A DNA stretch of 64,000 nucleotides from Kyrpidia spormannii (GCF_002804065.1 NZ_CP024955.1:1240001-1304000); one strand, 5' to 3'. Positions 26,559 through 35,824 are shown, counted from the stretch's first letter. Notes: generated from the letters alone by a model not told the origin. Numbers and translations: made by a program.

Positions 26559-26700
26559 CCCGGCCATCTCCTCTGACCGCGGGGCTCCGGCGCGCAGAGA
26601 GTGGCGCAGCCGGACGGCGATCATCGTATCGCCAGTGGCAGCCGCGGCCTATGATCGCGGTCACAGTGGTTCGTTTGTGAAGGTATATGCCTTTTCTGCT

Positions 26701-27981
26701 TTATACCAACTCCTTGCCTTTGGTCTCAGGAAGAAAGACCAAAGTGGTGATGGCCGCCAAAGCGAAGGAGAGGGCGGTGGCGAAAAAGGCGCTGCCCAGT
26801 CCCATGGTCATGGCGAGGGTGCCGACGACAAAGGGCGCGGAGGCGCTGACTCCCCGGCCAAAATTGTAGGTGAATCCCTGTCCCGTGGCCCGGATTGCTG
26901 TGGGGAACAACTCCGCCAGCACCGCACCAAACCCGCTGAAGTACCCCGATCCAAAAAATGCTACGAAGGGTCCCAAGAGCAACAGGGTGGACGCAGTGTG
27001 TGTCAATCCGTAAAAGGGTACCAGAACGGCGGCCCCGGCGAAGAACAAGAAGAACGTCCAGCGCCGGCCGATTCGATCCGCGATAAATCCGAAGGTCACA
27101 TAGCCCAGCCAGCTACCCACCTGCATGATGATCACCCAGAGGGCGGTTTTCGTGACGGTGAGCCCGGCTCCTCCTTCAGCCGCCGAGGTGCCCAAATAGG
27201 TCGGAATCCAGGTGAACAAGCCCCAGTAACCGAACTGCGCGAACAAGCTCAGCGCCGAACCGAGGACCGTCCATTTCAGATGGGGCGCGTGGAAAATCTC
27301 CGCAAACGTCTGCCAGGATCCGCGACGCCCCCCGGTGGCCTGGCGCTGTGTCCAAATTTCCGGTTCTTTCACCGTCCGCCGTACCGCGTAAATGATCAGA
27401 GCCGGCAGGATTCCGACGAAGAACACTGCCCGCCATCCGAAGGTGGGGAGTACCAAAGCCGTAATCAATGAGGCTGCGGCATAGCCGATGGCCCAGCAGC
27501 CTTGCACAAACCCCATCGCTTTACCCCGGTGTTCCGCCGGCCAAGCCTCGGTGACCAAGGCGGCACCTGCCACCCACTCCCCGCCCATGCCTAGACCGAG
27601 AAAGACTCGAAACAAGGCCAGTTGACTCACGGTTTGGGAAAAACCAGAAAGGGAGGTAAATACTGAATAGATCAGGACGCTGTACAAAAGAGATCGGGTG
27701 CGCCCGATTCGATCGGCAAGCACTCCGAAGAGGATACCTCCTGCCGCCGAACTCAAAAGGGTCAAAGAGGCCAGCAGTCCGCCGATGGATTTGTTCATGT
27801 GAAGGTCTGCCATAATGTTGACCAGGATCATCGAATACAACATGACATCCATGGAATCGAGCATCCACCCAAGTCCCGAAGCGATGAGTGCCTTCCAGGC
27901 CTGGGGGCCGACCTGCCACCAATGGGCGGGGGCTTGCTCGACTGCGGTTTTCTCGATTGTTGCGGTTGTTGTGCGCTCCAT
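26701..27981 (-). CDS. MFS transporter (organic acid / metabolite:H+ symporter type)
   Basis: 426 residues, twelve expected helices. The MFS signature G-V-L-A-D-R-I-G-R-T between helices 2 and 3 (about 90) and its counterpart G-F-I-A-D-R-I-G-R in the second half (about 300) are clear. G-M-G-G-E-W in helix 4 is typical of the sialate/shikimate/aromatic-acid and Jen1-like carboxylate branch. It is 27 bp downstream of the DUF6282-like hydrolase gene. Being divergent from the lar operon, uptake of a 2-hydroxy or other carboxylic acid is a fair guess. Confidence 0.85.
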   Translation of the reverse strand: MERTTTATIEKTAVEQAPAHWWQVGPQAWKALIASGLGWMLDSMDVMLYSMILVNIMADLHMNKSIGGLLASLTLLSSAAGGILFGVLADRIGRTRSLLYSVLIYSVFTSLSGFSQTVSQLALFRVFLGLGMGGEWVAGAALVTEAWPAEHRGKAMGFVQGCWAIGYAAASLITALVLPTFGWRAVFFVGILPALIIYAVRRTVKEPEIWTQRQATGGRRGSWQTFAEIFHAPHLKWTVLGSALSLFAQFGYWGLFTWIPTYLGTSAAEGGAGLTVTKTALWVIIMQVGSWLGYVTFGFIADRIGRRWTFFLFFAGAAVLVPFYGLTHTASTLLLLGPFVAFFGSGYFSGFGAVLAELFPTAIRATGQGFTYNFGRGVSASAPFVVGTLAMTMGLGSAFFATALSFALAAITTLVFLPETKGKELV

Positions 27982-28008
27982 TCTTCCGCCTCCTCTGCAA
28001 TCTTAGGT

Positions 28009-28896
28009 TCAACTTTTATCGGGCAGATTGAGCAACTCAGCCGGGTTTTGAGCCCCCATTCGGCGGATGTCCCGGTCGGGTAGCCCCGATTTTAGCAATA
28101 GGGAGACAAAGGACCGGTATCCTTCCGGTGGTGACGGGTGATTGACCTGTCCAAAATCCGTTTGCAGCACGCATCGCTCCGGTCCGATCCGGCGAATACT
28201 GTCCACCATCTGTTCGATATCGATTGTCTTCCAGTCCGGCATCAAGGGCAGGTAGGATTTTTCCAAATAGGCCCCCTTTCGGGCCAGGTCGACCTGCAGG
28301 TCCAGGGGCATCTGGGTCACCCCAAGATCCGGGTGGGCGACCAGGATTTTTTCAACTCCCCGCTCCTGGGCTGCTTCGACAAAGGCTATGGTTTCCCGAG
28401 GAGACAGGTGCCCTGAGGCTGCCACTGCACCGGCTTCGGCGATCATGTCGAGAATCTCGTACAAGACGGGTATCACCCGGCCCTGTTTGTCCAAGATTTC
28501 GATACCCTGCAAGGGTCTGAGCGCCACCTCGGATTTCTGGGCCGAATAATCCGACCCGCCGTAAAAACCCAGATGATGTTTGGCCGACCCGGTAGGCATC
28601 CAGATGATCTTGGCGCCGCGCTTCAGGGCTAGATCCACTGCGTAGGGGTTTAACCCACCCACGAACACGTTTAACACCAAGGACCCGAAAATATCTAACT
28701 CGGGAAAGGATCTCTTCAGGATTTCCGCCCGGGAGACGGTGCACTCTTCATGAGCTTTCAGCACGAATCCCCGCATCCCCGCATCGCGAACTTGTTCCGC
28801 CAATTCTTGGTCAGTGACCGAACGGGGGAAAATGCTTGGGGCCGAGTGGACATGAATGTCAATAAACCCCTGCAAAAAAGACCGATCGATATTCAT
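28009..28896 (-). CDS. DUF6282-like metal-dependent hydrolase
   Basis: 295 residues with D-I-H-V-H (about 13-17), the opening metal site of amidohydrolases, an H-E-E-C near 49, A-S-G-H-L-S (about 170), A-H-P-D near 193 and an L-Q-T-D-F-G near 253 for the last acidic ligand. The fold is a TIM-barrel hydrolase; substrate unknown. The start codon overlaps the stop of a metallo-beta-lactamase stub (ATGA). Followed by the MFS transporter gene. Confidence 0.75.
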   Translation of the reverse strand: MNIDRSFLQGFIDIHVHSAPSIFPRSVTDQELAEQVRDAGMRGFVLKAHEECTVSRAEILKRSFPELDIFGSLVLNVFVGGLNPYAVDLALKRGAKIIWMPTGSAKHHLGFYGGSDYSAQKSEVALRPLQGIEILDKQGRVIPVLYEILDMIAEAGAVAASGHLSPRETIAFVEAAQERGVEKILVAHPDLGVTQMPLDLQVDLARKGAYLEKSYLPLMPDWKTIDIEQMVDSIRRIGPERCVLQTDFGQVNHPSPPEGYRSFVSLLLKSGLPDRDIRRMGAQNPAELLNLPDKS

Positions 28897-29190
28897 GATG
28901 GATCTCCTTTTATTTCAAAATAAACTGGGGACTTGATCTGCTGCCCATCCGAATTTGTGACGTGGATTTGTGAATCCACCTCTGTGAGGATGAGGTCGAT
29001 GATCCCGCGGGTCCGTTCCGTGGCGTGAACCTCCCGGCCGTTTGGAACATGGTTTACACGCAAAATCCCATCGTGCCCCGGGACCACCCAATCGGCCGTA
29101 TCGAGAATGCGGGCGATACTTTCACGACTGGCGGCGGGGTCCACAGACATCCACACATTTCCCGTTCTGGCTTCATCGCGGTTCTTGTTG
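28893..29190 (-). pseudogene. metallo-beta-lactamase fold protein, C-terminal stub
   Basis: From G-N-V-W-M-S-V-D through D-W-V-V-P-G-H-D-G, about 95 codons match the end of MBL-fold hydrolases, including the P-G-H-D-G that supplies the last zinc histidine. The H-x-H-x-D-H part is missing and upstream sequence to 29231 has no family resemblance. Its TGA overlaps the ATG of the hydrolase behind it, as in an intact operon, so the deletion removed the 5' part but kept the coupling end. Confidence 0.72.
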
Positions 29191-29234
29191 TCAATCGCGA
29201 TTAAACAGAAAGAGTAGGAATCCCGCGACACATC

Positions 29235-29263
29235 TTGACACCGGTTGAATTCTTGGATACGCT
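29235..29263 (+). promoter_or_regulatory. candidate promoter of the fadR-lar operon
   Basis: TTGACA (29235-29240), 17-bp spacer, TACGCT (29258-29263). The -35 is perfect and the -10 weak, which suits regulated expression. Confidence 0.5.
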
Positions 29264-29278
29264 AAAGTTGCGTGAAGA

Positions 29279-29295
29279 TGTCTGATCACTAGACA
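29279..29295 (+). promoter_or_regulatory. FadR/GntR-type operator
   Basis: A 17-bp inverted repeat, TGTCT-N7-AGACA, with the core GTCTGATCACTAGAC. It lies about 15 bases after the -10 and 14 bases before the regulator's ATG, a typical autorepression site for FadR-subfamily regulators such as LldR or LutR. Confidence 0.6.
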
Positions 29296-29309
29296 AATAG
29301 GTGATGCCC

Positions 29310-30128
29310 ATGATCCAGCCGGTGCGGCGCTCGAAGTTGTCTGAGGCGGTCGTGGAACAGTTAAAAGAATTGATCCAGTCCGGCGTGTATCCGCCGGGAA
29401 CCAAACTGCCCCCCGAGAAAGAGTTGGCGAAACAGTTTGGCGTCAGTCGGGCCTCGGTCCGGGAGGCGCTTTCGGTGCTCGCCTCGGCCGGCATCATCGA
29501 CGTCCGCCAGGGCGAGGGGAGCTTCGTGCTCGAAGCCGATCTTTCCCGGTATATTCCCCCGGTGGCGGTGTCGATGATCGCATTTCCCAAGCAAATCTTA
29601 CACCTTTTGGAGATGCGGAGCATCCTCGAAACGTCGGCGGCGGAGTTGGCCGCCCGGCGGGCAGGGGATCGGGAGAAAGCGGAGATCGAAAGGGCGATGC
29701 AGGGTTACCTGGACGAACTCCGGGCCGGGCGGGTTGGCGATGCCGGGGATCTTCAGTTTCATCAGGCGGTCGCTAAAGCCACCGGCAATCCCATCCTGGT
29801 TGAACTGATGGCCCGGGTATCCGATTTGGTCCGGGAAGGGATGCGTTACACCTTGGGACAGAACCAAGGCAACCTCAAGCGCATGCGGGAGGTTTATGAC
29901 GAGCACGATCGCATCTACCAGGCGATTCGGGAGCGTCGCCCGGAGGAGGCCCGGGCGGCCATGGCCTTTCACCTGGGAAAGGTTCGGGAGAAAGTGCAGC
30001 GGGAAATGAATTTAAAACCGCCGGAGGATGGGCAAACCCATGACGGGCTACAAGGACCCGGCACCGGGGCGGGCGAACCGGAAAGCGTGGCCTCGCCTTT
30101 TCCGTCCGGAGAGGAGTCCGGGCGATGA
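29310..30128 (+). CDS. FadR-family GntR transcriptional regulator
   Basis: 272 residues from ATG 29310 with AGGTGA upstream. Winged-helix GntR domain at about 5-72 (P-P-G-T-K-L-P-P-E-K-E-L-A, V-S-R-A-S-V-R-E-A-L) and an all-helical FCD ligand domain with metal-binding histidines (F-H-Q-A-V about 150, H-D-R-I, A-F-H-L-G). A polar tail of about 35 residues follows. FCD regulators sense carboxylic acids; as first gene of a hydroxyacid operon it likely senses the substrate. The stop overlaps the next start (ATGA). Confidence 0.9.
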   Translation: MIQPVRRSKLSEAVVEQLKELIQSGVYPPGTKLPPEKELAKQFGVSRASVREALSVLASAGIIDVRQGEGSFVLEADLSRYIPPVAVSMIAFPKQILHLLEMRSILETSAAELAARRAGDREKAEIERAMQGYLDELRAGRVGDAGDLQFHQAVAKATGNPILVELMARVSDLVREGMRYTLGQNQGNLKRMREVYDEHDRIYQAIRERRPEEARAAMAFHLGKVREKVQREMNLKPPEDGQTHDGLQGPGTGAGEPESVASPFPSGEESGR

Positions 30129-31387
30129 AGTGGGCTCGGGTGCGCCGGAATCTGGAAACCCCGGAGATCGCCGATCTCGAAGGGGTGGTGGAGCGGGAGA
30201 CTGCGGCAGTCCTGGGCCGAGCCTTTGACCGTCCACTCCGGGTGGCGATTCCCGCCGGCAGCCGGGGTATTTTCGGGATCGACCGGATTTTGCGGACAGT
30301 GGTTCAAACCATCCGGTCTTTTGGCGGCGACCCGTTCCTTTTTGCAGCAATGGGGAGCCACGGCGGAGGCACCGCCGAGGGGCAGAGGCAGATCCTCGCT
30401 TCTCTTGGGATCAGCGAAGAGGCGATGGGGGCGCCGGTGAGCTGCTCCTCCGAGGTCGTGCAGGTGGGGGAAACGCCCTCCGGGCTTCCGGTGTATGTGG
30501 CCCGGGAAGCTGCGGAGGCGGACGCGATCCTCGTGGTGAACCGGGTAAAGCCCCACACTTCGTTTCACGGCCCCCACGAGAGCGGCCTGGCGAAAATGCT
30601 CAGCGTAGGGATGGGTCGGGCGGCGGGGGCCGAGGCGGTTCATCGTCTCGGGGTCGGCCATCTCCCCGGGGTGGTGCCGGAGATCGCCGGGGAAGTTCTT
30701 CGCCGGCTGCCGGTGATCGGTGGGCTGGGTATCGTCGAGAACAGCCGGGAGCGCCCCGCTCACATACGGGGATTCCGGGCGGCGGATCTTTTGGCCGGCG
30801 ACCGGGCGTTGCTCCAGGAAGCCAGGCGGCTGATGCCTGGCCTACCGACCGATCGGCTTGACCTGTTAGTGGTTCGGGAGATGGGGAAGAATTTCAGCGG
30901 CACCGGGATGGACACGAATGTGATCGGCCGGTTGCGTATCACCGGGGTACCGGAGCCGCAAGATGTTCAAATCACCTACATTGCGGTGTGCGACCTGTCC
31001 GAAGCTTCCCATGGGAACGCCACGGGGGTTGGTCTGGCGGATTTTACCACAGAGAAATTGGCGGCGAAAATCGACCGCGCCGCCACGTATTTGAACTGTT
31101 TGACGAGCGGGTTCGTCGCCCGGGCCGCCGTTCCCATGACATTTTCCAGTGAAAAAGAAATGCTCGACTCGGCGTTCCGAGCGTTAAAACGGCCGCCGCA
31201 CCAGGTGCGCTGGATGGCGGTGGCCAATACCCTGGAGCTCGGCGAGGTCCGGGTGGGGGAGGCGCTGTGGGAAGAGGCGCTGACATGGCCGGACGTGGCC
31301 GGGGTAGGGGCCCTGCGGGACGTGACGTTTACTGCAGATGGCGACCTGGTTTGGGAAGAGGAAGAAGAAGGGAAGGACCGTGGATGA
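30125..31387 (+). CDS. LarA-family nickel-pincer-dependent racemase homologue
   Basis: 420 residues, close to the 424 of Lactobacillus LarA. G-S-H-G-G-G (His79), V-K-P-H-T (His144), G-L-A-K (Lys157) and A-V-H-R (His173) fall in the order of LarA's His108, His174, Lys184 and His200. The Lys-to-His gap is 16 residues in both. Lys184 holds the pyridinium-dithiocarboxylate (NPN) cofactor. LarA homologues isomerise lactate, malate, hydroxyglutarate and other 2-hydroxyacids, so the exact substrate is open. Coupled to regulator and oxidase genes by 4-bp overlaps, with larE, larB and larC downstream to make the cofactor. Confidence 0.82.
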   Translation: MKWARVRRNLETPEIADLEGVVERETAAVLGRAFDRPLRVAIPAGSRGIFGIDRILRTVVQTIRSFGGDPFLFAAMGSHGGGTAEGQRQILASLGISEEAMGAPVSCSSEVVQVGETPSGLPVYVAREAAEADAILVVNRVKPHTSFHGPHESGLAKMLSVGMGRAAGAEAVHRLGVGHLPGVVPEIAGEVLRRLPVIGGLGIVENSRERPAHIRGFRAADLLAGDRALLQEARRLMPGLPTDRLDLLVVREMGKNFSGTGMDTNVIGRLRITGVPEPQDVQITYIAVCDLSEASHGNATGVGLADFTTEKLAAKIDRAATYLNCLTSGFVARAAVPMTFSSEKEMLDSAFRALKRPPHQVRWMAVANTLELGEVRVGEALWEEALTWPDVAGVGALRDVTFTADGDLVWEEEEEGKDRG

Positions 31388-32829
31388 GTGCGGGAGAAGA
31401 GAGTCGGGTGGCCAGCGGCTCCCGGCGGGCGGTGCCCATTGAAGAGTTGCGGGGGATTCTCGGCCCCGGTCGGGTGCTGACCTCCGAGGCGGATCGGTTG
31501 AGTTATGCTTATGACGCGTCCTTCGGGGTCTATGTGCCGGATTGTGTGGTGCAACCGAAGAGTACCGAGGAAGTGCAGGCAGTGGTGCGGACGGCGGCGA
31601 GGGAGCGGATTCCTTTGTACCCCCGGGGATCGGGCAGTTGTCTGAGCGGCGGTCCGCTGCCGGTGTACGGGGGCATCGTGGTGGATCTGTCGAAGATGGA
31701 TGGGAAGCTGGAGATCTACCCGGACGATTTGGTGGCGGTGGTGTCGCCGGGTGTGCGGACCTTGGATCTGCAGAAGGCGGCGGAGCGCCATGGTTTGTTT
31801 TATCCGCCGGATCCGAGCAGTTCCCGGGTTTCCACCATCGGGGGCAATATCGCGGAGAACTCCGGCGGCCCCAGGGGGCTGAAATACGGGGTGACCCGGG
31901 ATTATGTGCTAGGCCTTGAAGTGGTGACCGCTGACGGGAGGGTGTTTCGCACCGGAGGCCACACGATCAAGAATGTGACGGGGTACGATTTGACGAGGCT
32001 GATCGTCGGCTCCGAAGGGACCTTGGGCATCGTCACGGAAGCCGTGTTGCGCCTGCTGCCAAAACCCGAGGCCAGGCGGACGGCCCTGGCGATTTTTGAC
32101 GATCTGGTGGTGGCGGGGAAGGCCATTTCCAAGATTTTGACCTCGGGGATCCTCCCGGGAGCCTTGGAAATCATCGACCAGGCCTGCCTTCGGGCCGTGG
32201 AGGCGTTCCGGCCCAGCGGTCTCCCTGTCGACGCCGAAGCAGTATTGCTCGTGGAGGTGGACGGTCACCCCGCCGCCGTGGACGACGAGATCCGTCAGGC
32301 CGCGGAGATTTGTCGGCAATTGGGGGCGCGGTCGGTGGAGGTGGCGGCGGATGAGGCGGCCCGGGATCGACTGTGGTTTGCCCGCCGGCAGATTTCTCCG
32401 GCCATCGCCCGGATCAAACCCACCAAAATCTCCGAGGACGCCACGGTGCCCCGCAGCCGGATTCCGGACATGTTCGCCAAACTCCGGGAGATTCGCAACA
32501 AGTACGGGGTGGAATTGGTGGTGTTCGGCCACGCCGGTGATGGGAATCTCCACCCGAACATCCTGTGCGATCTCCGGGACCGGGAAGAGATGAAGCGGGT
32601 GGAAGAGGCGGTGGCGGAGATTTTCCGCGCGGCTCTGGAGATGGGGGGGACCCTGTCCGGGGAACACGGCATCGGCACGATGAAGGCGCCATTTTTGACG
32701 TGGCAGTTGGGAGAGGTCGGGGTGGAGATGACGAAGCGGATCAAGCGGGCTTGGGATCCGGACAACATCATGAACCCCGGGAAAATTTTTCCGGAACCCG
32801 GCAAGGATAGGCTGGTGTTCACATCATGA
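31384..32829 (+). CDS. glcD: FAD-linked 2-hydroxyacid oxidase subunit (GlcD family)
   Basis: 481 residues from ATG 31384 (ATGA overlap with the racemase). VAO-type FAD domain at about 45-225: P-R-G-S-G-S-C-L-S-G-G, D-P-S-S-S, T-I-G-G-N-I-A-E-N-S-G-G, G-S-E-G-T-L-G-I-V. C-terminal cap with F-G-H-A-G-D-G-N-L-H-P, G-E-H-G-I-G and a final D-P-D-N-I-M-N-P-G-K. Oxidises D-lactate, glycolate or a similar acid to the 2-oxo acid and passes electrons to the iron-sulfur partner encoded next. Confidence 0.92.
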   Translation: MSAGEESRVASGSRRAVPIEELRGILGPGRVLTSEADRLSYAYDASFGVYVPDCVVQPKSTEEVQAVVRTAARERIPLYPRGSGSCLSGGPLPVYGGIVVDLSKMDGKLEIYPDDLVAVVSPGVRTLDLQKAAERHGLFYPPDPSSSRVSTIGGNIAENSGGPRGLKYGVTRDYVLGLEVVTADGRVFRTGGHTIKNVTGYDLTRLIVGSEGTLGIVTEAVLRLLPKPEARRTALAIFDDLVVAGKAISKILTSGILPGALEIIDQACLRAVEAFRPSGLPVDAEAVLLVEVDGHPAAVDDEIRQAAEICRQLGARSVEVAADEAARDRLWFARRQISPAIARIKPTKISEDATVPRSRIPDMFAKLREIRNKYGVELVVFGHAGDGNLHPNILCDLRDREEMKRVEEAVAEIFRAALEMGGTLSGEHGIGTMKAPFLTWQLGEVGVEMTKRIKRAWDPDNIMNPGKIFPEPGKDRLVFTS

Positions 32830-34190
32830 GCGAAGCGGCGAAATCTGTGGAGACGCCGGCGGTTCAGGTGTTGGAGGGTCTCCCTTACGACGAGGCTTTA
32901 CGCTGCGTGCAATGCGGGTATTGTCTGCCCGCTTGCCCGACGTACCGGACCATGGAAAAAGAAACCCATTCCCCCCGGGGACGGATCAATTTGGTTCGCA
33001 TGCTCGCCGAGGGGCGAACGGACTGGAAAGTGGTGGAGGAGCCCATCGACCTGTGCCTCGGTTGCCGGGCCTGTGAAGAGGCGTGCCCGGTGGGGGTGCC
33101 GTATGGCCAGATCTTGGAGGAGACCCGGCATTACCTGCGAGAACGCAGGATGAAAGAAAACCCGGGCAAGGGGGACCGGGCGTTGGCATGGCTTTTGCGA
33201 AATGTGTGGCCAGAGCCCGACCGGTTACAGGCTGCCGGAGACTTCGTTTGGATGTACCAGAGAATGGGCCCCGTTGGGCGTTGGGGGGCTTCGTGGCCGA
33301 TATGGCCTGAGGGGATGCGGGCTTTTGCCCCGGTGCTCCCCAAGGTCGATGGGCCCCGTACCCGGCGCCGGGCGCCGAGGGTCTACCGGCCGGTGGACAA
33401 AGATGCGAAGCCCGTCGGCACGGCCATGCTTTTTCGCGGATGTATCATGGATGTCCTGTTTCAGCACCTGAACCGATTGACCGGGGAAGTGGCGGCGAAG
33501 TTCGGCTGGAAAGTGGTGGTTCCCGACGACCAGCGCTGCTGCGGCGCCCTGCACGCCCACGCCGGGGATCTGGACGGAGCGAAAGAACTGGCCAAGCGCA
33601 ACATCGCGGCCTTTGAAGCTTCCGGAGCGGAAGTGATCCTGCACAACGCAGGCGGTTGTGGGGCCATGCTCACCGAGTATCCGCGCCTATTGGCGGACGA
33701 TCCTGAGTGGGCCGATCGGGCTGCCAAATTCGCCGCCAACGTCAAAGACATCAGCGAGTTGGCCGTTCAGGCGCCGGACAGCGCTTTCGTGCGGGAGGTG
33801 CCCCTGCGGGTGACCTACCAGCCCTCTTGTCACCTCCGCAACGTCGAAGGGGTAAAAAATGAGCCGGTGGAGGTGTTGCGGCGGATTCCGGGTGTTGAGT
33901 ACGTGGAGATGGAAGAGATGGACCGTTGCTGCGGGTCGGCGGGGATTTATAACGCAGTCCATTACGAGGAGTCCATGGCGGTGCTCGACGAGAAAATGGA
34001 AAAGGCGATACGGACGGGCACCGATTGGGTGGTGACATCGAACCCGGGTTGTCTCCTCCAAATGCGCCTCGGGGTGCGCCGGTCCGGGTCGGCGGCGGAG
34101 GGCGGGCCCAAAGAGGCGATCCACTTGGTTGAGCTTTTGGCCTGGGCCTGTGGGGTGGAAGAGGTAGGAGGAGCCGGGGGCAAGGTCTAG
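32826..34190 (+). CDS. glcF: iron-sulfur subunit of 2-hydroxyacid oxidase (GlcF family)
   Basis: 454 residues. Two 4Fe-4S motifs near the N-terminus, C-V-Q-C-G-Y-C-L-P-A-C-P and C-L-G-C-R-A-C-E-E-A-C-P, then two CCG domains (R-C-C-G-A-L at about 238 and R-C-C-G-S-A-G at about 370) typical of GlcF/LldE/HdrB proteins. It takes electrons from GlcD and should deliver them to the quinone pool at the membrane. Start overlaps glcD by ATGA; the gap to larE is 6 bp. Confidence 0.92.
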   Translation: MSEAAKSVETPAVQVLEGLPYDEALRCVQCGYCLPACPTYRTMEKETHSPRGRINLVRMLAEGRTDWKVVEEPIDLCLGCRACEEACPVGVPYGQILEETRHYLRERRMKENPGKGDRALAWLLRNVWPEPDRLQAAGDFVWMYQRMGPVGRWGASWPIWPEGMRAFAPVLPKVDGPRTRRRAPRVYRPVDKDAKPVGTAMLFRGCIMDVLFQHLNRLTGEVAAKFGWKVVVPDDQRCCGALHAHAGDLDGAKELAKRNIAAFEASGAEVILHNAGGCGAMLTEYPRLLADDPEWADRAAKFAANVKDISELAVQAPDSAFVREVPLRVTYQPSCHLRNVEGVKNEPVEVLRRIPGVEYVEMEEMDRCCGSAGIYNAVHYEESMAVLDEKMEKAIRTGTDWVVTSNPGCLLQMRLGVRRSGSAAEGGPKEAIHLVELLAWACGVEEVGGAGGKV

Positions 34191-34196
34191 TCCACG

Positions 34197-35069
34197 ATGA
34201 CGGGATCGGGGGTGAAGAGCGTGGAAGCCCATGACAAATGCCGGGTGCTGATGGACCGCCTGCGTGAATTGGGCCGGGTGGTGATCGCCTTCTCCGGAGG
34301 GGTGGACAGCACCTTTTTGTTGAAGGCGGCCCTGGAAGCTTTGGGACCGGACCGGGTGTTGGCGGTGACGGCGGATTCGGAAACCTACCCCGAGCGGGAA
34401 CGGCGGGAAGCGGTGGAATTGGCCCGGGAGCTGGGCAGCCCGCACCTGCTGATCCACACCCGGGAACTGGAGATTCCGGGGTATGCCGAAAACCCGACCG
34501 ACCGATGTTATTTTTGTAAACAAGAGCTGTTCAGCCACTTGATTCCCCTCGCCAAACAAAAGGGATATGACCACGTGATCTTCGGGGCCATTGCCGATGA
34601 TCTCGGGGACCATCGCCCGGGACTCAGGGCGGCGGTGGAGAGGGGGGTGCGGGCGCCCCTTCAGGAGGCGGGGCTCACCAAGGCGGAGATTCGCCAGCTA
34701 TCCCGGGAGATGGGACTACGCACATGGAACAAGCCCTCTTTTGCCTGTCTTTCTTCCCGAATTCCCTACGGGGAGCGGATTACCTTGGAAAAATTGACGA
34801 TGGTGGACCGGGCGGAGTCGTTTTTGATGGCCCTCGGTTTTCGGCAGGTTCGGGTGCGTCAACACGGGACCCTCGCCCGGATCGAGGTGGAGCCCGGGGA
34901 GAGGGAGCGGCTGGTGGCTGCGGCGGACGAGGTGACGGCCCAGTTGAAAGCTATCGGGTATACCTACGTCTGTATGGATTTACAGGGGTATCGAACGGGG
35001 AGCCTCAACGAGATGCTGGCGCCGGTCGGATCGCGGCGGTCCGTGTTCGGGGGAGCGGAAGAAGGATGA
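34197..35069 (+). CDS. larE: ATP-dependent sulfur transferase LarE (NPN cofactor synthesis)
   Basis: 290 residues. PP-loop S-G-G-V-D-S-T at residues 33-39, and Cys184 in F-A-C-L-S-S-R-I-P-Y, equivalent to the sacrificial cysteine 176 of Lactobacillus LarE. That enzyme adenylates the dicarboxylated nicotinate and gives up its own cysteine sulfur, leaving dehydroalanine. The presence of this cysteine suggests the same single-use chemistry and not the iron-sulfur-recycling type. C-Y-F-C-K at 104-108 is also conserved in the family. Its stop overlaps larB by ATGA. Confidence 0.92.
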   Translation: MTGSGVKSVEAHDKCRVLMDRLRELGRVVIAFSGGVDSTFLLKAALEALGPDRVLAVTADSETYPERERREAVELARELGSPHLLIHTRELEIPGYAENPTDRCYFCKQELFSHLIPLAKQKGYDHVIFGAIADDLGDHRPGLRAAVERGVRAPLQEAGLTKAEIRQLSREMGLRTWNKPSFACLSSRIPYGERITLEKLTMVDRAESFLMALGFRQVRVRQHGTLARIEVEPGERERLVAAADEVTAQLKAIGYTYVCMDLQGYRTGSLNEMLAPVGSRRSVFGGAEEG

Positions 35070-35824
35070 GGGAGCCCAGGGGGTTTCGGGAGGTTCTGGA
35101 AGCCGTCCAGCGGGGGGAGTGGACGGTGGAGGAGGGTTTTCGGGCCCTGGGTCGCCTGTCGGCGGAAGATCTCGGGTATGCCCGGCTGGATCACCACCGG
35201 GCCCTGCGCAAGGGCTTCCCGGAAGTGGTGTACTGTGAGGGAAAAACGCCGGAGCAGGCGGCGGAAATCCTGGAGCGCCTGGCCCGTCAGGGAGGAAACG
35301 TCCTTGGCACCCGGGCCGAGCCCCGGGTGGCGGAGCTGCTCCGGATGAGGGTGCCGGAGTGTGAATATGACCCTTTGGCCCGCACGGTGGTGATTCGTCA
35401 AGAGCCCAGGCGCAAGATTGGGGATGTGTTGGTGGTCTGCGCCGGAACCTCGGATCTCCCCGTGGCCCGGGAGGCGATGGTGACAGCGGAGTTGATGGGG
35501 GCCCGCGTCGAACTGCTGGCGGATGTGGGGGTGGCCGGGCTTCACCGGCTTTTGACCCACCTGGATCGCTTGTACCGGGCCCGGGTGATCGTGGTGGTGG
35601 CCGGGATGGAGGGGGCCTTGGTGAGTGTGGTGGCGGGCCTTGTGGACAAACCGGTCATCGGGGTGCCCACCAGTGTGGGCTACGGCGCCCAGTGGCAGGG
35701 ACTGACGCCCTTGATGGGGATGTTGGCGAGTTGCGCCCCGGGAGTGGCGGTGGTGAACATCGACAACGGATTTGGCGCCGGATACATGGCCGCTCTGATC
35801 AACGGGTTGGGGGAATCGGCGTGA
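35066..35824 (+). CDS. larB: nicotinate-adenine-dinucleotide carboxylase/hydrolase LarB
   Basis: 252 residues from ATG 35066. The C-terminal half resembles PurE (AIR carboxylase): C-A-G-T-S-D-L-P-V-A, G-M-E-G-A-L, G-V-P-T-S-V-G-Y-G. LarB carboxylates the nicotinate ring of NaAD at C5 and cleaves the phosphoanhydride, the first step of the NPN cofactor. ATGA overlap with larE and GTGA overlap with larC make a translationally coupled trio. Confidence 0.93.
   Translation: MREPRGFREVLEAVQRGEWTVEEGFRALGRLSAEDLGYARLDHHRALRKGFPEVVYCEGKTPEQAAEILERLARQGGNVLGTRAEPRVAELLRMRVPECEYDPLARTVVIRQEPRRKIGDVLVVCAGTSDLPVAREAMVTAELMGARVELLADVGVAGLHRLLTHLDRLYRARVIVVVAGMEGALVSVVAGLVDKPVIGVPTSVGYGAQWQGLTPLMGMLASCAPGVAVVNIDNGFGAGYMAALINGLGESA

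Noticed and set aside
26635-27471. Plus-strand 278-codon frame over the MFS gene
   Set aside because: Low-complexity Gly/Glu-rich shadow frame antisense to a clear twelve-helix transporter.
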